DNA of 64,000 nucleotides from NCBI RefSeq assembly GCF_020386635.1, contig NZ_CP081942.1, positions 1,054,001 to 1,118,000 on the forward strand. The letters run 5' to 3'. The notes beneath the pieces were generated by a model that worked only from the letters and a program-made list of their open reading frames with translations, ran no database searches and was not told the DNA's origin. Every line of letters begins with the position of its first letter. The stretch's first letter is position 1. The position numbers were made by a program, and so were the translations under genes. This document shows, piece by piece, positions 8,183-16,854 of the stretch. Origin of the DNA: Pseudomonas sp. MM211. Lineage in GTDB: Bacteria > Pseudomonadota > Gammaproteobacteria > Pseudomonadales > Pseudomonadaceae.

Positions 8183-9681
8183 AGCGTGTAGTGAGCGTGG
8201 TAGGGGTGGTGGGACTGTTGGCTGGTTGCGCGAGCAGCCCGGCCCAGTCCCCCTGGTTGATGAGCAGGGGCACAGCGACCCCGATGAGCTGTGCACCGCT
8301 GTCCCAGGATCAGGAGCTGGCCCTCAATCTGGCGCAGAAAACCGCCGATGAAGGGCGTCTACACGCGGCATTAGCCAATCTGGAGCGCCTGCCCAGCGGT
8401 CTGCCCCAGGCGAACTTGTACAAGGCGCGCATTCTGCGTTCGCTGAACCGCCCGGAAGCTCAGGAGCTTTACACCAGCCTGCTCGGTACCTGCCTCAAGG
8501 CTCAGGGTGAACACGGCCTGGGCCAGCTCGCCAGCGCCCAGGGCCGTTACGAGGAAGCACTGACTCATCTGCGCCTGGCGGCCAATCTCGATCCGACCAG
8601 CGATACCATCCGCAACGACCTGGGCGTGGTGTACATGAACCTCGGTCGTATGGATGAAGCGCGCTTCGAACTGCTGACCGCACTGGAACTGAACGAAACG
8701 GAGAAGCAGCCGGCATTGAACTTGCTGACCCTGCTGATCTTCCAGGGCAACCTGCCGCAGGCCAGCGCACTGGCCGAACGCATGGGCTTTTCCGCCAGCG
8801 AGTTCCGCACAGCCGAACAGCGTGCCCAGACATTGCGCAGCCAGATCGGTGTAGCGGGTGCCGCTGCGCCGCAACCCGGCGCCCCGACACCAGCCCCGCG
8901 TGCTCAGCAGAGTTCGCCTGCTGCTGCGACTCCGGCGCCGAAGCCAGCCGATACGCGGCCAGCTCCGGCGGCGCAGCCGGTTGCCCCTGTCGTTGCCGCA
9001 CCTGTTGCGAAGCCAGCCGAGAAGCCGATAGTGCCGCAGCCAGTTGCTCAGCCGGCGGTCGCGAGCCCGGCACCGGCCGCTGCGCCACGCCCGCCAGCCG
9101 TTCCGGCGCCGCAGCTATCCAATTTCCGTCCGGCTCCGGTGGTACCGCTTTCCGTTGCCAGCGCCGTGAGGTCGCCAGCAGCTCCAGCGCCAGCCGTTGC
9201 TCCCGTGGTCGTGGCCAGAGCGCCAGCCGCAGAGCCGGCACCTGCCGTTACGCGTACCGTCTTGGCTAGCGCAGCGCCGATTCCGGCGCCGCCGCGCCAG
9301 GTGGCCGCTGCTCCGGTGGTGGTCAGCCAGCCGACGGCGCCTGCGGTCGCCGCCGCCCCTGCGCCGGTCGCTGCTCCTGTGATCGTGGCCCAGGCGCCTG
9401 CCGTCGCGCCGACACCTGTCGCTACGCGTGCAGCCGTGGCTAGCGCAGCACCGACCCCAGCTGCGACGCCACAGGTTGTCGCTGCTCCACCGGCTGCGCC
9501 TGCAGTGGCTGCCGCGCCGGTGGAGGCCGTCGCTTCCGCGCCGACTTCCACACCTGCCAATCAGGTGCGGGCAAAGATCGAGATGCGTCCAGGCCGTCTG
9601 ATCGTGCCTGACGACGGGGGCTTCATCCGCGTCGAGCCTGTTAGCGAGCTACAGGGCGACACAGTGGCCAATCAGCGCTGA
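8179..9681 (+). CDS. tadD: Tad lipoprotein TadD, TPR repeats with long Ala/Pro tail
   Basis: A 500-aa lipoprotein. The lipobox is 'LLAGC' with C17, followed by tetratricopeptide repeats from about 45 to 215 ('AALANLERLPSGLPQANLYK', 'EALTHLRLAANLDPTSDTIR', 'DLGVVYMNLGRMDEARFELL'), matching TadD, the pilotin-like assembly factor. From about 228 to 460 the protein becomes an extreme Ala/Pro/Val-rich low-complexity tail, then a short ordered end ('MRPGRLIVPDDGGFIRVEP'). The tail roughly doubles the length expected for TadD. The start overlaps tadC by 4 bp. Function of the tail is unknown; it could span the peptidoglycan. Confidence 0.88.
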   Translation: MKRVVSVVGVVGLLAGCASSPAQSPWLMSRGTATPMSCAPLSQDQELALNLAQKTADEGRLHAALANLERLPSGLPQANLYKARILRSLNRPEAQELYTSLLGTCLKAQGEHGLGQLASAQGRYEEALTHLRLAANLDPTSDTIRNDLGVVYMNLGRMDEARFELLTALELNETEKQPALNLLTLLIFQGNLPQASALAERMGFSASEFRTAEQRAQTLRSQIGVAGAAAPQPGAPTPAPRAQQSSPAAATPAPKPADTRPAPAAQPVAPVVAAPVAKPAEKPIVPQPVAQPAVASPAPAAAPRPPAVPAPQLSNFRPAPVVPLSVASAVRSPAAPAPAVAPVVVARAPAAEPAPAVTRTVLASAAPIPAPPRQVAAAPVVVSQPTAPAVAAAPAPVAAPVIVAQAPAVAPTPVATRAAVASAAPTPAATPQVVAAPPAAPAVAAAPVEAVASAPTSTPANQVRAKIEMRPGRLIVPDDGGFIRVEPVSELQGDTVANQR

Positions 9682-9728
9682 TCGGACACCCACCAGCCAC
9701 GGCGCAACTGCGCTAGAGGGAGAGCACC

Positions 9729-10007
9729 ATGAAGGGGATGATCATTGGCGTTGCGCTGCTGGCATGCCTACCGCTGGTTAGCCAAGCTGCTGGCGAGGGA
9801 GGAGCGGGTGGCTTGGTTGGCAGTGAGGTAGAGACGCAGACAGCCCACTGGCTGCGGCTGCAGCGAGAAGGGCGCCTGGCGTCTTCCCATCCCCAGACAT
9901 CGACACCCGCCGAGCGAGAGTTGGCGTTGCAGCGCTGGCTGGAGAGCCACAAGCACCCTATCCCAGAGTTCTTCGAGCAGGATGTAGGGGGGAAATTTGG
10001 TGAGTAA
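9729..10007 (+). CDS. Small exported protein at the end of the tad operon (DUF3613-like)
   Basis: A 92-aa protein with a clear signal peptide ('MKGMIIGVALLACLPLVSQA') and a short charged mature part containing 'TQTAHWLRLQREGRLAS', 'ERELALQRWLESHKHPIPEFF'. It resembles the small DUF3613 proteins I associate with pseudomonad tad loci, but this is from memory. AGGGAGAG lies before the ATG. It follows tadD by 47 bp and is probably the last gene of the operon. No function is known to me. Confidence 0.7.
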   Translation: MKGMIIGVALLACLPLVSQAAGEGGAGGLVGSEVETQTAHWLRLQREGRLASSHPQTSTPAERELALQRWLESHKHPIPEFFEQDVGGKFGE

Positions 10008-10132
10008 TAAAACATTGGCCGAATAGTGTGTCGATGTCGTTTTACGGACTTATTGTCGGTGTAAAAGACTCGTCACAATTGCGGCGTCTGTATAAGTTTC
10101 AAGAGAAACTCTATACAAAACGCTTACAAAGT

Positions 10133-10852
10133 TTACCCATGGGAAGGATAGGACAGCGCCAATTGTGTACGGTTGTGCACGCGCGTCAGTCTCAATATCT
10201 GGGAGACATAAAGTTTTACGGTGTTTTCGGTAATGCCCAATTCGCAGGATATCTGGTAATTAGTCATCCCTTTGGCGATCAATTGCGCGACCGCCAACTG
10301 CCTTCTCGATAGTTTGTCGAAAGGCTCGGGAATAACATCCACCGCCACGGTCATTTGCGCGACGTTCTTTATTGGCGTTGGCAATAGGTCACTGTGCATC
10401 TCGTGTAGCGATGCAGCCAGATCCTGAATGCGCTGACGAATCTGCTGTTCCTTGGTTCGTTGTTCGACGCGCTCATGCAGACGTTTCACACTGGCATGCA
10501 ATTCTTCCAGATCAACCGGCTTCTGGTAGTAGTCGGAAACCCCGGCGCGCAAGGCCAGGATGACGTCCTGCTTGTCGGTACTGCCGGTAAAGATAGCCGT
10601 TTCGTAGAGCCGCCCAGTGCGTGCAATACGGGCCAGCTCACCCACCAGTTGAACCCCGGTCAGTCCGGGCATGTGCATATCGCTGAGCACGATACCGATA
10701 TGTTCATCCTGCTGGAACGCCTGTAATGCATCCTCTGCACAATGGCACGCCGTAACACCATAACCGAGTTGCTCGAGAAACTCCGCGAGCTCCTCGACAA
10801 TGGCCGGTTCGTCGTCGACTATCATTATCCGTAAGGGATAGGAGCTTTCCAT
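10133..10852 (-). CDS. pprB: Response regulator PprB (receiver + LuxR-type HTH)
   Basis: A 239-aa regulator. The receiver domain spans 1-125, with D13/D14, acceptor D58 in 'VLSDMHMPG' and K112 region 'YYQKPVDLEE'. A coiled linker (about 125-150) and a LuxR/GerE-type helix-turn-helix follow from about 178: 'LSRRQLAVAQLIAKGMTNYQ', 'LGITENTVKLYVSQIL'. This architecture and its place between tadD and fppA match PprB, which in P. aeruginosa activates the flp-tad genes and is phosphorylated by PprA. It is convergent with the tad operon and in tandem with fppA. Confidence 0.88.
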   Translation of the reverse strand: MESSYPLRIMIVDDEPAIVEELAEFLEQLGYGVTACHCAEDALQAFQQDEHIGIVLSDMHMPGLTGVQLVGELARIARTGRLYETAIFTGSTDKQDVILALRAGVSDYYQKPVDLEELHASVKRLHERVEQRTKEQQIRQRIQDLAASLHEMHSDLLPTPIKNVAQMTVAVDVIPEPFDKLSRRQLAVAQLIAKGMTNYQISCELGITENTVKLYVSQILRLTRVHNRTQLALSYPSHG

Positions 10853-11044
10853 GCGAAGACTCTATAGGGAGACGGATGATTGATATTAGAAAATCAGGAT
10901 AGCTATGCCCTAAGTTATAGTCAAAGCTATGCAGTCGAGGGTGTTGTGATTAACAGCGGTTATCAGTTTTTTGCTATGGGGCAGGTCGATATTTTTCGTT
11001 ATGCTCCGCTGCAAGTTGCCGGGTTTATGACACCGTTTATTTGG

Positions 11045-11509
11045 CTATAAACCACAATGCTGTAAGTGCAAATCCCAAGAACAGAAAGGGTGCATAGGGG
11101 GGGCTTTGGCGTTGGTTGTTCTTAGCGCGGCCAGGCGTTTTGGAAGTGCCAGGCGGATATCAGGCCAGATGCGCACCAGCGTGACCCAGATGATCAGCAC
11201 GAGGGCGGCACCGATCACGCTGAACAGTACATGTGCGGCATCGCTGGCGGCACCCAGAGCCACGAGCATTTTCACGTCTGCAGCACCCATTTGCCGACTC
11301 AGGTAGCCGGGCAGCGACAGCAGGCACGCGATACCGATAGCCAGCACTACCGCTGGCGGGCTGGCACCGGTCAAGCTGCTGCCTGACCACAGCAGGTAGG
11401 CCAGGGCGACGCAGAGGCCGCCCAGGGTCAGGAGGTTGGCGATCTTGCGGTGCTGAGCGTCCTGAAACGCGCAGGCGCCAAGCCAGCAGAACAATACGAT
11501 ATAGGCCAT
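11045..11509 (-). CDS. fppA: Prepilin peptidase FppA/TadV (A24 family), 3' end apparently frameshifted
   Basis: An inner-membrane aspartic peptidase that processes Flp prepilin. The first catalytic Asp is D17 in 'FQDAQHRKIAN', the second D78 in 'MGAADVKML' (GAAD in place of the usual GxGD). The frame as it stands ends in a polar tail ('HPFCSWDLHLQHCGL') unlike the family. Adding one base in the T4 run at 11138-11141 (+ strand) restores 'QSPPYAPFLFLGFALTALWF', a proper hydrophobic C-terminus, with stop at 11037-11039 and a 157-aa product. So either a real 1-bp deletion or a sequencing error. It lies upstream of pprB on the same strand and divergent from pprA. Confidence 0.85.
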   Translation of the reverse strand: MAYIVLFCWLGACAFQDAQHRKIANLLTLGGLCVALAYLLWSGSSLTGASPPAVVLAIGIACLLSLPGYLSRQMGAADVKMLVALGAASDAAHVLFSVIGAALVLIIWVTLVRIWPDIRLALPKRLAALRTTNAKAPPMHPFCSWDLHLQHCGL

Positions 11510-11612
11510 GGATGCGCTGGGTGTCCGGGTTCAGGAAGGGCGAGGCAGCCCGATCACATCGACGGATATTTCGATCCGTCTGCGGCGCTAATCATGGTAG
11601 GTGGGCCGGACA

Positions 11613-14336
11613 ATGCAAGTATTCAAGGATTGGTTCAAGCGTGACCCCGAAGCGCAGGCGGCGCCGGAGGCGACTGTTGCACCCGCAGCGGTTTCCGCCA
11701 ACAGTCCGTGTCTGAATCTTTCCATCGATGCCCTCGGGCGCGTATTCGAGGTCTCCGGCAGTCTCTCGTACCGCCTGCCAATCGCGGTTTCCCAAGTGCT
11801 GCCGCTGGAGCAGTTGCTACACGGTCAGAGTCGCTATCTGGTGACGGATCTGGCGGCTTTCGTGCAACAGATGCTCGATCTTTCCTTCGTCACCCGTGAC
11901 GGCAGCATTCTGCATACCCGCGGCTGGCTCAAGGCTGAAGTGCAGGGCTGGTCGCTGCAGGCCTTCGAGATCGGCGACTTTCTGGCCCGCTTGCAAGCCT
12001 GCGAACAGCGTCTGCAGGTGTTCTCGCAAATCAGCGCTGTGGCGCAGAGCATACGGGGTGCCGACCGGGTCGAATTTCCCCGCCATGCCCACGAGTGGCT
12101 GGGCGCGATGGCTCAGGCCTTGCGGCTGGCCTGCACGGCGCTGGCCCTGCCGGACGCGCAGCGGGGCGGCTGGCAGATCGTCGGGCATTACCGCGACGCG
12201 CTGACGCCGGTGTTCTGGGAAGACGGTCAGCACCTGCCCCGCGAGTTGCAGCAGTACACTGGCGACCAGCCCGTACAGTGGTTGCGAGGTGGAGTGGATG
12301 TCACCGAATGGCACGCCGCTGATTCTGTCTGGCTGGTGCCCTACGCTGATCATCAGGGTATCCGTGCATGGCTGCTGTGCTCGCCGTACATCGCCCACCA
12401 GAGCATGCCCGAGCTCAATACCCGTGATTGGCTGGATCTGTTTTCCAATGTCGCCGCGCCCCTGTTGCAACGCCTCGATGAGCAGAGCCGGCGGGTGCAC
12501 GTCGAGCGTGTAGATATCCTGCAGAATCTGCTCGGCACCGGCTGGTGGGAATACATGCCACGCAGTGGGGCGTTTCTGCTGGCCCCCAGCCTGATGCAGC
12601 GCTTCGGCTTCGATCCGCGCCAGGCGGTGACCCTGGCTGACTGGCTGGAGCTGCTCAGCCCGATCGACCGTGACGAATTCCGTATCCGCCTGGGCGATGC
12701 CGAACTGAGCGGGCGTGCCTTCGAACAGGTGGTGCGTCTACGTGATGCCGCCGAGGAGCTGTGCTGGTTCCGCATCCACACGCGCATCCTCAATGCCAAC
12801 GGCCAGCGGCGCATCGTCGGCGCGGTGCTGGACATCAACGACATGAAGCTCAAGGAGGTCGAAGCCGATGCGGCGACCACGCGCCTGAAGAGCCTGGTCG
12901 CCAGCGCCCCGGCGCTGATCTACGTGAATCGCTACGAAGAGGGCGCCTTCGTGCCGGTGTTCTGCAGCGACAGCAGCAGCGCGCTGCTGGGCTGGACGCT
13001 GGAGGACTTCGTGCAGCGCAGCATGGCCGACTTCATCCACCCCGATGATCGGGACATCTATTTTGCTCACACCCGCACGCTGCTCAGCCAGGGCGCTGCC
13101 AGCTGTCGCTATCGGTTGATCGACCGCGAGGGTCGCTACCACTGGCTGCAGGACGAAGCCAAGCTGCTGCGTGATGAGCGCGGTATTCCCGTGGAGGCGG
13201 TCGGCCTCTGCCTGGACGTGACCGAAGCCGCCCAGGCCGCCGAGCGAATTCGCGAGAGCGAGGAACGCTATCGCATCCTGGTGGAAGACTCGCCGGCGAT
13301 CATCTGCCGCTATCGGCCTGATCTCACGCTGGTCTACGCCAACCGACCGTTGGCGCAGTATCTGGGCATCCGTCAGGAAAACCTGCCGGGTACCAGCCTG
13401 GCGACCTATCTGTCGGCCCAGGAGCTGACCCAGTTTCGCGAGCGCCATCGCCAACTGACGCCCGCCGAGCCGGTCTCCACCGCACTGGTGCGCATGGACC
13501 TGCCGGGGCGCGAACATATCTGGTGGGTACTGGCCGAGCGTGCGGTGTTCGACGAGCACGGCAAGCTGCTCGAGGTGCAGGCCGTCGGGCGCGACGACAC
13601 GGAATTGCAGAAGGCCCGACAAATGCTCAACCAGAGCGCCAAGATGGCGGTGCTAGGCGAGATGGCCACCGGGCTGGCCCACGAGATCAACCAGCCGCTG
13701 AACGTCATGCGCATCGCCCTGACCAATACCTTGAAGGGTGTGGAAAACGGTTCGGCCAACCCCGATTACCTGAAGAACAAACTGGGGCGTATCGAGCAGC
13801 AGATCACCCGGGCGGCGAAGATCGTCAACCACATGCGCATCTTCGGGCGGCGCTCCGAGGTCGAGGACGATCTGTTCAGCCCTGACGAGGCCATCGAGGG
13901 CGCCTTGACGCTGATCCGCGAAGGCGAGCTCGCCCGCGATATCGACTTGACCCTCGACCTCTGCGGTTCTCCACAGGTGCGTGGGCATGCCGACCAGCTC
14001 GAGCAGGTCATCATCAACCTGCTGGTCAATGCCAAGGATGCACTGCTCAGCGCGCGGGAAAAACAGCCCGAACTGGAGCCACATATCCATCTGCGCAGCG
14101 AGCTCAGCGAGGATAAGGTGGTGGTGCAGGTTCAGGACAATGCGGGCGGTATCGACCCGCTGCTGCTGGATCGCGTGTTCGATCCTTTCTTCACCACCAA
14201 ACCGGTGGGCAAGGGCACCGGGCTGGGGCTGTCGGTCAGCTACGGACTGGTCAACCAGATGGGTGGCAAGCTCAGCGTGAGCAACCAGGAGGGTGGTGCC
14301 TGCTTCCGTATCGAGCTGCCGGTGGTCGCCCCCTGA
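11613..14336 (+). CDS. pprA: Multi-PAS sensor histidine kinase PprA
   Basis: A 907-aa soluble-looking kinase with no evident membrane span. A poorly conserved N-terminal part is followed by three PAS/PAC modules (about 305-420, 425-545, 545-675), then HisKA with the phospho-acceptor H690 in 'GLAHEINQPLNVMR' and a HATPase_c domain ('VIINLLVNAKDAL', 'DNAGGI', 'KGTGLGLSVSYGL'). This matches PprA, partner of PprB in P. aeruginosa. ATG 11613 is chosen over a GTG at 11601 because AGGTGGG stands 8 nt upstream of it. The next gene starts one base after the stop. Confidence 0.85.
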   Translation: MQVFKDWFKRDPEAQAAPEATVAPAAVSANSPCLNLSIDALGRVFEVSGSLSYRLPIAVSQVLPLEQLLHGQSRYLVTDLAAFVQQMLDLSFVTRDGSILHTRGWLKAEVQGWSLQAFEIGDFLARLQACEQRLQVFSQISAVAQSIRGADRVEFPRHAHEWLGAMAQALRLACTALALPDAQRGGWQIVGHYRDALTPVFWEDGQHLPRELQQYTGDQPVQWLRGGVDVTEWHAADSVWLVPYADHQGIRAWLLCSPYIAHQSMPELNTRDWLDLFSNVAAPLLQRLDEQSRRVHVERVDILQNLLGTGWWEYMPRSGAFLLAPSLMQRFGFDPRQAVTLADWLELLSPIDRDEFRIRLGDAELSGRAFEQVVRLRDAAEELCWFRIHTRILNANGQRRIVGAVLDINDMKLKEVEADAATTRLKSLVASAPALIYVNRYEEGAFVPVFCSDSSSALLGWTLEDFVQRSMADFIHPDDRDIYFAHTRTLLSQGAASCRYRLIDREGRYHWLQDEAKLLRDERGIPVEAVGLCLDVTEAAQAAERIRESEERYRILVEDSPAIICRYRPDLTLVYANRPLAQYLGIRQENLPGTSLATYLSAQELTQFRERHRQLTPAEPVSTALVRMDLPGREHIWWVLAERAVFDEHGKLLEVQAVGRDDTELQKARQMLNQSAKMAVLGEMATGLAHEINQPLNVMRIALTNTLKGVENGSANPDYLKNKLGRIEQQITRAAKIVNHMRIFGRRSEVEDDLFSPDEAIEGALTLIREGELARDIDLTLDLCGSPQVRGHADQLEQVIINLLVNAKDALLSAREKQPELEPHIHLRSELSEDKVVVQVQDNAGGIDPLLLDRVFDPFFTTKPVGKGTGLGLSVSYGLVNQMGGKLSVSNQEGGACFRIELPVVAP

Positions 14337-14337
14337 C

Positions 14338-14652
14338 ATGAGCGACTGGGTAGATACGTTGTACCGCTATTGCGAAGGCGTGCTGGGTGGCGATCAGACG
14401 CTGATCGAGCAACTGCGCGACGCGGGCTTCGACTGCCGTGAGGGCTGCTGGAGTTTCCATCTGCCGGCGCTGCATGCCTGGTTGGGCGAACAAATGGTCA
14501 TCCAAAGCGCGCTCGATTATCCGATCTTTCTGCAGCGCCTGTACGCCAGCGATCTCAACGGGCTCCTCGCCCAGCGGGGCGCGCAGATCGTCATTGCCGA
14601 CAATCACGGCAAGGTCAGCGAGAGTCTGTATCGTCTGCAACGCCTGCCCTGA
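14338..14652 (+). CDS. Hypothetical protein, 104 aa
   Basis: A small acidic/neutral protein ('MSDWVDTLYRYCEGVLGG', 'ALHAWLGEQ', 'YPIFLQRLYASDLNGLL', 'IVIADNHGKVSESLYRLQRL'). I do not recognise a family. The ATG at 14338 follows the pprA stop by one base, so it is probably translated with pprA. Its last 38 bp overlap the 3' end of the convergent cobM. No signal peptide or membrane segment. A role tied to PprA is only a guess from position. Confidence 0.6.
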   Translation: MSDWVDTLYRYCEGVLGGDQTLIEQLRDAGFDCREGCWSFHLPALHAWLGEQMVIQSALDYPIFLQRLYASDLNGLLAQRGAQIVIADNHGKVSESLYRLQRLP

Positions 14653-15388
14653 ACAGGTGGCGATGGCTCTCGTGGTACAGCGCCGAATCGGCGAAGTCCT
14701 CGGCGCCCAGCACCCTGCCGACCAGAATCAGCGCGGTGCGACGAAAGCCCTTGGCGCTGACCTTCTCTTCGATATCGGCGAGGGTGCCGAGCACCCAGCC
14801 CTGATCCGGCCAGCTGGCGCGATGCACCACCGCGATCGGGCAACTGGCGCCATAGTGCGGCAGCAGCTCGCCGACGATCTTCGCCAGGTGTTGCACGCCC
14901 AGGTGGATGGCCATGGTCGCGCCGTGCCGAGCCAGATCATGCAACTGCTCGCCCTCGGGCATCGGTGATTTGCTGGCGTAGCGGGTGAGGATCAGTGTTT
15001 GCGAAATATCCGGCAGCGTCAGTTCGCTTTCCAGCAGGGCGGCGCAGGCTGCCGTCGCGGTGACCCCCGGGATGATCTCAAAAGGGATGCCCAGGGCGCG
15101 CAGATGACGAATCTGCTCACCAATGGCGCCGTACAGCGATGGATCACCCGAATGCACCCGTGCCACATCCTCGCCGCGCCCGTGGGCGGCGTGCAGCAGG
15201 GCGATGATTTCATCGAGATGCAGTTCGGCGGTGTTCACCACCAGGCTGGCCTGATGGCCTTCGAGCAGCGCTTCGGGCACCAGGGAACCGGCGTAGAGAA
15301 TTACCGGACAGGAACGAATCAGACGTTGGCCCTTCACGGTGATCAGCTCGGGGTCGCCGGGGCCGGCGCCGATGAAATAGACGGTCAT
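14615..15388 (-). CDS. cobM: Precorrin-4 C11-methyltransferase CobM
   Basis: A 257-aa SAM-dependent uroporphyrin-III/precorrin methyltransferase. The N-terminal 'VYFIGAGPGDPELITVKG' is the family start. 'ILYAGSLVPEALL' and 'VARVHSGDPSLYGAIGEQ' are features of the precorrin-4 C11-methyltransferase group in the cobalamin pathway, as is 'GVTATAACAALLESELTLP'. The ATG at 15388 sits directly before the conserved start; the frame upstream is repeat DNA. It is the farthest gene of the leftward B12 arm, separated from cobE by a palindromic repeat, and overlaps the end of the opposing small gene. Confidence 0.92.
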   Translation of the reverse strand: MTVYFIGAGPGDPELITVKGQRLIRSCPVILYAGSLVPEALLEGHQASLVVNTAELHLDEIIALLHAAHGRGEDVARVHSGDPSLYGAIGEQIRHLRALGIPFEIIPGVTATAACAALLESELTLPDISQTLILTRYASKSPMPEGEQLHDLARHGATMAIHLGVQHLAKIVGELLPHYGASCPIAVVHRASWPDQGWVLGTLADIEEKVSAKGFRRTALILVGRVLGAEDFADSALYHESHRHLFRAGVADDTDSR

Positions 15389-15431
15389 GGGATTCCTGGG
15401 CTGCAAGCGGTAAATGGTGGAGGCCTGCTGC

Positions 15432-15523
15432 TGTAGGAGCCGCGACCCCGCGGCGAATGGCTTGAACGACGCCGGTTTGCGGCGCGGCTGCAATTTTTCG
15501 CGCCGAGGTCGACGCACCTACAG
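15432..15523. repeat. Inverted pair of REP-like palindromic repeats
   Basis: Two copies of a TGTAGGAGC-type motif face each other: 15432-15457 on the plus strand and 15498-15523 on the minus strand, with GC-rich sequence between. This is the usual form of pseudomonad REP/BIME intergenic repeats. It fills the cobE-cobM gap (15389-15534) and could affect mRNA stability or read-through between them. Confidence 0.7.
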
Positions 15524-15534
15524 TAGCGGCGTTT

Positions 15535-15942
15535 CTAAGGTTCGATGTCTGCGACAGCCAGTGTGGCGTTGGCGCTCTTGCGCTTGGTTATCCACAGGCG
15601 TGCGGTTCGACCACCGAGGCGTTCGGCCAGGGCCAACGCGCTGGCTTCTGCAACGCTCGGGCTGCCGGTAACGTGCAGGGCGATAGCCGAGGTCTGGCTC
15701 AGGCGCTCATGGTAACTCGCCAGCGCATCGGCGGGCAGGAAGCTGATGGGCAGGCCCAGATGCTCGGCCAACTGCAGCAAACCGGGCTCGTCAGCCTTGT
15801 GGTCGCTGCTGGCCAGGGCTGTCAGCTCGGCAGTGCTCGAGCCATGCTCGGCCAGCGTATCGTCGAGCAAGGCCAGCAGCTCGCTAAGCGAACACCCGCG
15901 CCGGCAACCCAGGCCGGCGACGAGGGTAGGGCGCTCGTTCAT
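15535..15942 (-). CDS. cobE: Cobalamin biosynthesis protein CobE (CbiG C-terminal domain-like)
   Basis: A 135-aa protein starting 'LVAGLGCRRGCSLSELLALL', with 'ALASSDHKADEPGLLQLAEH' and 'SVAEASALALA', the pattern of the CobE/GbiG C-terminal domain. In the aerobic B12 pathway CobE is linked to handling of ring intermediates; its exact biochemical role is less well defined than that of its neighbours. The start overlaps the cbtA stop by 4 bp, so they are likely coupled. Confidence 0.88.
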   Translation of the reverse strand: MNERPTLVAGLGCRRGCSLSELLALLDDTLAEHGSSTAELTALASSDHKADEPGLLQLAEHLGLPISFLPADALASYHERLSQTSAIALHVTGSPSVAEASALALAERLGGRTARLWITKRKSANATLAVADIEP

Positions 15943-16658
15943 TCTGCGTGTCGAGTGCGGCCATGGAACCAGGCGGCAGCCAGCCCCAGGGCAGCCCAGA
16001 ACGCAGCGTTGGTGAGCAGCGAGGCAAGGATGAATTCGTGCTCCAGCGCTTCGGGTGCCAGGCTTTCATGCACCTCAGGCTGCGGTGCGCCAATCACATG
16101 GGGCAGCGCCAGAATCACCAGGCCCAGTATGCGCAGCATCCAGTTGCCGCCAAATGCCAGCAGCGCCAGGCCTGCAGCGGTCGAAGCAGCGGTGCCGATC
16201 CACCAGTACTGGCGCAGTAGCAGCTCGGCCGCGGCGGTACCCGGCAGCTCCGGCGGCAAGCCGCTCGAGGGCGCGAGCACGAAGGTGGCGAAACCGGCCA
16301 GCCCCCAGAGCAGGCCCTGCCAGGTTTTCTCGGGCGCGCGCAGGGTGAACAGGCCAGCGAGCATCAGTGCGAAGCCCACGCCCACCACCAGATTGCTCAA
16401 GCCTGTGGATAACAGCCGTTGCCAGCCATCTTCCGGTGCCCATGCTTCACCGTCATGGCTGTGACCGCCAGCGGCGTCATGATCGTGAGCGGCGCTGGAG
16501 GTGTCATGACTGTGTTCGAGAGTGGCCGCGGGTTCGGCGACTTCGAACGTCTCGGCATGCAGGATAAGCGGGGTTACCCACAGGCTCTGCAACAAGGTCA
16601 GCACGATGGCGGCGAGCAGGCCGGCGAAGCCGGCAGTCTGGGCGATGCGCTTGATCAT
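15939..16658 (-). CDS. cbtA: Cobalt transporter subunit CbtA
   Basis: A 239-aa inner-membrane protein with about five membrane segments and a His/Asp-rich loop at about 48-71 ('HSHDTSSAAHDHDAAGGHSHD') likely to bind metal. CbtA with CbtB is a predicted cobalt uptake system found next to B12 genes and under cobalamin riboswitches, as here. It starts 10 bp after cbtB and overlaps cobE by 4 bp. Confidence 0.9.
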   Translation of the reverse strand: MIKRIAQTAGFAGLLAAIVLTLLQSLWVTPLILHAETFEVAEPAATLEHSHDTSSAAHDHDAAGGHSHDGEAWAPEDGWQRLLSTGLSNLVVGVGFALMLAGLFTLRAPEKTWQGLLWGLAGFATFVLAPSSGLPPELPGTAAAELLLRQYWWIGTAASTAAGLALLAFGGNWMLRILGLVILALPHVIGAPQPEVHESLAPEALEHEFILASLLTNAAFWAALGLAAAWFHGRTRHAE

Positions 16659-16668
16659 CGTGGCGTCC

Positions 16669-16854
16669 TCAGTGGCACGGAAACGCGGCGCTATGCCGTG
16701 TATCGTGGGCGGCGTTATGCAAGGCTTCGACGTGGGAGAAGCCGGCGAAGAAGATCAGCACGGCGCCAAGAACGCAGCTGCCGACGGCGAGCAGAATGCG
16801 CTGTGACAGGGTAAGTGCGGGTGCGCTGGAGTGCGAAATGACGCTGCTGGACAT
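16669..16854 (-). CDS. cbtB: Cobalt transporter subunit CbtB
   Basis: A 61-aa single-membrane-span protein: 'LSQRILLAVGSCVLGAVLIF' then a histidine-containing tail ending 'HNAAHDTRHSAAFPCH', as expected for CbtB. It is the first gene of the leftward B12 arm and lies about 110 bp downstream of the minus-strand cobalamin riboswitch, so cobalt import would be shut off when cobalamin is plentiful. Confidence 0.88.
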   Translation of the reverse strand: MSSSVISHSSAPALTLSQRILLAVGSCVLGAVLIFFAGFSHVEALHNAAHDTRHSAAFPCH

